This document shows, one piece after another, positions 61,145 to 64,000 of a stretch of 64,000 nt of DNA (positions are counted from its first letter, which is position 1; each line of letters begins with the position of its first letter). The notes beneath the pieces were generated by a model. It saw nothing but the letters and a program-made list of their open reading frames with translations, ran no database searches and was not told the origin of the DNA. This stretch comes from Lagopus muta. Lineage: Eukaryota > Chordata > Aves > Galliformes > Phasianidae. A program made the position numbers and the translations under genes. The stretch spans positions 38,086 through 102,085 of the forward strand of contig NC_064469.1 in the NCBI RefSeq assembly GCF_023343835.1. The letters are read 5' to 3'.

Positions 61145-61500
61145 TATTTTTTGGGGTGGGGGGTCCCTATTGCCGTTTTTTGTGCCCCTGTTTGGGGGTG
61201 GGGGGTCCTGGGATGCAGGGGAATGCTCAGTGGAACGGAGGAATTGAACCCCAGTCTGGGCTCTGGAGGGACCCAACCCCCTTTTGGGGGGGCTCTGAAG
61301 GGTCCTCAATGCGTTGTAATGAGGGGGGAGGGGTCCCCTATTTCTGTTTCTGTGTCCGTTTGGGTTGGGGGGGTCCTGGGGTGCAGGGACTCTTGGTGGG
61401 GGGGGGGGGGGGACGGTGGGGCGTTAGACCCCCAGCCTGGACTCTGGAGGACCCCTGGGGGGACCCAACCCCTTCTTGAGGGGGCTCTGAAGGGTCCTTA
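61145..61500 (+). repeat. Direct duplication of about 180 bp downstream of SIRT2
   Basis: Two diverged copies (about 61150-61310 and about 61330-61498) share GGGGTCCTGGGATGCAGGG, CTGGACTCTGGAGG, GACCCAACCCC and GGGGCTCTGAAGGGTCCT. No coding evidence. Confidence 0.75.
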
Positions 61501-61529
61501 ACTTATTTGGGGAGGGAGGGAAAATCCCC

Positions 61530-62056
61530 AGTCTGGCCAATCCCAGCGCGGGGACAAAGTTAACAGGCAGGAGGATTGGCAAATGAGATTTGCGCACGCT
61601 TGGGGTGGTGACATACGGGGATGGAGCCAATCAGAGGCAACGGTTTTTTTTGAGTGGTGTGCCCTTTGGCCAATAGAGTGTCGAGAGGCTGCCGAAACGC
61701 CTTCTGGGAGCTGCGGAGAGTCGGATCCGATCTGAAGAAGAAGGCGGAAGCTCCGTGCGGACCAAGACGGTGGGCGGGGCCAAACGCAGACGAATGGCTG
61801 ATCTAGCCAATCACCTCGGTGGGCGGGAGAACGAAAGGACTCGGTGGGCCAATGGGATGCGTTGTCCTTTCTGACAGGCAGAAGAGCGGACGAACGAGAG
61901 ACGGGCTGGCGGGCCCGCAAGGCCAATCGCTTTGGAGGGCGGGGCTTTTCGGCTGAGCGGCATCTCGGCCATCCAATGGAAAGAGCGCTCCGCCTGAGTG
62001 GCGTGGGGCCCGCCCAATGGGGGCGTGGCGGAGGCGGTGCGGCGGAGCGGGGCGCC
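61530..62056 (+). promoter_or_regulatory. HNRNPL: HNRNPL promoter with a series of CCAAT boxes
   Basis: CpG island with CCAAT at about 61538, 61628, 61671, 61807, 61850, 61923, 61973 and 62014, all in the same orientation, plus ATTTGCGC near 61588. Serial CCAAT boxes are typical of NF-Y-driven promoters. Confidence 0.65.
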
Positions 62057-64000
62057 ATGTCGCGGCGGCGGTGGCGGGGCCCGCAGAGCGCGGAGGGCAG
62101 CGGCCGAGGGGGCGAGATGGGCAAAATGGCGGCGGGCGGGGGCGGCGGGGGGCGGCTCGGGGAGGTACTACGGAGGGGGGGGGCGACGGAGGCCGAGCCC
62201 CGAAGCGTCAGAAGACGGAAAACGCGGAACCGCCGCCTCATGGGCCCGGAGGACCGGGGGGGGGCGGCGGGGCTGGGGCCGGCGGAGCGGTGAGAGGGGG
62301 AGGGGTCGGGAAAATTGGGGCGGGGGGGGTGGCTGGAGGGGGGTCCGTGAGGTGGGAAGGAGGAATGGGGGGAGGCCGCCCCGTCGTTCCCTGTGGGGGT
62401 GGGAGAGCCACGGGGGGGGGGGGGGAGGGGGGAAGTTAGGGTTAGGTTTAGGTATAGGGGGGGTTTGGGGTTGGGGGGGGGTTAGGATCGGGGGGGGTTA
62501 AGGGGGGAGTTAGGGTTGGGGTTAGGGGTTTGGGTGGAAGTTAAGGGGATTGGGGTTGGGTGGGGGTTAAGGGGGGTTGGGGTTAGGGTTGGGAGGTTAG
62601 GGGGGGGAATTAGGGTTGCGATTAGGGTTGGGGGTGTTGGGGTTGGGGGGGTTAGGGGAGAATTAAGGTAGAGGTTGGGGGGGGGATTAGGTGGGGAGTT
62701 AGGGTTGGGTCAGGGGTTGGGGTTAGGGGGGGATTTAAGGGTTAGGGGTTGTGGGGGGTTTTGGGAGAGTTAAGGGGGGTTGGGGTTACGGGTTTGGGGT
62801 TGGGGGGGCTTGGGGGGGTTAGGGCTTCTGGGTTGGGTGGGGGTTAGGGAGGGAATTAGGATTTAGGTTGGGGGGGGAATTAGGGTTTGGGATAAGGATT
62901 GGGGTGGGGGGTTTAAGGGGGGTTGGGGTTGGGTTAGGGGTTGGGGGGAGTTGGGGGTTGGGGGGGGGTAGGGGGAGGTATTAGGGTTGGGGGGGGGGTT
63001 TTGGGGTTGGGTTGGGGTCCCCGGTGCCTTTGGTAGCTGTGATGGCTGCATTCTGAGCCAAGTTTTCCCCACATCCCCTCCCAGGAGAACTACGACGATC
63101 CCCACAAGACCCCCGCGTCCCCCGTGGTTCACATCCGGGGGCTGATTGACGGCGTGGTGGAGGCCGACCTGGTGGAGGCCCTGCAGGAGTTTGGTCCCAT
63201 CAGGTGAGTTGCAGCAGCCCCGTGGGTCGGTTCCCCTCCCGCAGCCCTGAGCTCGGTCCCCTTTGCTGCAGTTACGTGGTGGTGATGCCCAAGAAGACGA
63301 CAGGCCTTGGTGGAGTTTGAGGACATCCTGGGTGCCTGCAATGCTGTCAACTACGCGGCCCGACAACCAAATCTACATCGCCGGGCACCCAGCTTTTGTC
63401 AACTACTCCACCAGCCAGAAGATCTCCCGCCCTGGGGACAGCGACGACTCCCGTGGCGTCAACAACGTTTTGCTCTTCACCATTCTCAACCCCATCTACT
63501 CCTCACGACGGTGAGCGGGGGGGTTTGGAGGGGCCTCGTGCACCTTGATGCCATCTCAGCGGTCTTAAATCTGCTTTTCCTGTTCCTTTGCCCCGTGCTC
63601 ACGTAGCCTGTGGGGTTTTCTTACACACGGGTGCATCGTTTAGGGGTTCTGGTAGCAGTTGCTGTGCCTCGTGCAGATCCCTCACCTCTGTTTCCTTGCA
63701 GGATGTGCTCTACACCATCTGCAACCCTTGTGGCCCCGTGCAGAGGATTGTTATCTTCAGGAAGAACGGCGTCCAGGCCATGGTGGAATATCCTTTGGTG
63801 CCTCAGAGCAGCTCCATTCTGCCCTGCTGCCGTGGGGTCGCTGGGAACGGCTTTAAATGCAGCTCTGTGGCCGCGCTTCTGGTGCTGCTGCAGGGCAGGT
63901 TCAGTGTAGCTGTTTCCTGGCTTTGTAATCGTTCCTACATAGAGAGAACCGCCTTGCAGCGCTGTTCACTTTGCAGCCTTCTCCCTTAACGCTGCGAACG
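62057..64000 (+). CDS. HNRNPL: hnRNP L, 5' part, first 4 exons, truncated by window end
   Basis: Nuclear RNA-binding protein that binds CA-rich elements and regulates splicing and mRNA stability. Exons seen: 62057-62289, 63085-63203, 63272-63510, 63702-63787; the gene continues past the right edge. Exon 1 encodes a Gly-rich N-terminus, then GRYYGGGG and GGRAPKRQKTENA as in mammals. RRM1 follows (ENYDDPHKTPASPVVHIRGL with RNP2, RNP1 ALVEFED), then the AGHPAFVNYSTSQKISRPGD linker and RRM2 (NVLLFTILNPIY, DVLYTICNPCGPVQRIVIFR, NGVQAMVE). Frame irregularities: two in the Gly stretch of exon 1 (about 62140-62180), extra bases near 63297 and 63355, and a missing base near 63501. The intron after exon 4 begins ATATCCTTT, a U12-type donor. 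HNRNPL rather than HNRNPLL is favoured by the N-terminus and by synteny with SIRT2. Confidence 0.93.
62430..63020 (+). repeat. Telomere-like GGGGTTAGGG degenerate array in HNRNPL intron 1
   Basis: About 590 bases built from GGGGTTAGGGTTGGGG-like words, with many TTAGGG and GGGGTTGGGG units but no fixed period. The G-rich strand is the transcribed-sense strand, so the intron RNA would resemble TERRA and could form G-quadruplexes. Confidence 0.85.
63788..63796 (+). other. HNRNPL: U12-type (minor spliceosome) 5' splice site
   Basis: ATATCCTTT immediately follows the codon-phase position where the conserved MVEF reading would split (GTG GA|G). It fits the minor-intron donor consensus at every position, and no GT donor fits the protein here. 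The acceptor lies beyond the window. Confidence 0.75.

Overview
The window looks like bird nuclear DNA, most likely from a galliform such as chicken, on a very GC-rich microchromosome. Three things suggest this: dense protein genes with introns of roughly 80-200 bp, several CR1 retrotransposon tails (the main bird LINE) with no mammalian SINEs, and abundant G- or C-runs and minisatellites. Gene content and order match human 19q13.2 read backwards.

Layout from left to right: SUPT5H (-), ZFP36/tristetraprolin (-), MED29 (-) back to back with PAF1 (+), SAMD4B (-), a minisatellite block, LRFN1 (+), SYCN (+), PAK4 (-) with a probable 14-kb first intron at about 37-51 kb, MRPS12 (+), SARS2 (+), NFKBIB (-) back to back with SIRT2 (+), and the first exons of HNRNPL (+), which runs off the right edge. 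Mammalian neighbours RPS16, PLEKHG2, GMFG, NCCRP1, the IFNL genes and FBXO17/27 were not seen. MRPS12 is turned round relative to the mammalian head-to-head MRPS12/SARS2 pair.

The genes are housekeeping or regulatory: transcription elongation and Mediator (SUPT5H, PAF1, MED29), RNA control (ZFP36, SAMD4B, HNRNPL), mitochondrial translation (MRPS12, SARS2), signalling (PAK4, NFKBIB, SIRT2), a synaptic adhesion protein (LRFN1) and a pancreatic granule protein (SYCN). They are neighbours by ancestry, not an operon. Head-to-head pairs appear to share CpG promoters, and tail-to-tail pairs nearly share 3' ends.

Most notable: (1) a bird ZFP36 gene, with the tandem CCCH fingers, the PPPPGF motif and the C-terminal tail motif; (2) an eight-copy, 50-bp promoter array carrying CCAAT and CCGGAAG-type sites between NFKBIB and SIRT2; (3) a U12-type (minor spliceosome) donor in HNRNPL; (4) one-base frame breaks at homopolymers, clustered in ZFP36, PAF1, SAMD4B, PAK4, SIRT2 and HNRNPL but absent from SUPT5H, MED29, LRFN1, SYCN, MRPS12, SARS2 and NFKBIB; (5) several G-rich intronic arrays, one telomere-like.

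Exon limits were read by eye from splice signals and the conserved protein, and may be off by one or two bases. I saw no complete new genetic system, CRISPR array, tRNA or rRNA.
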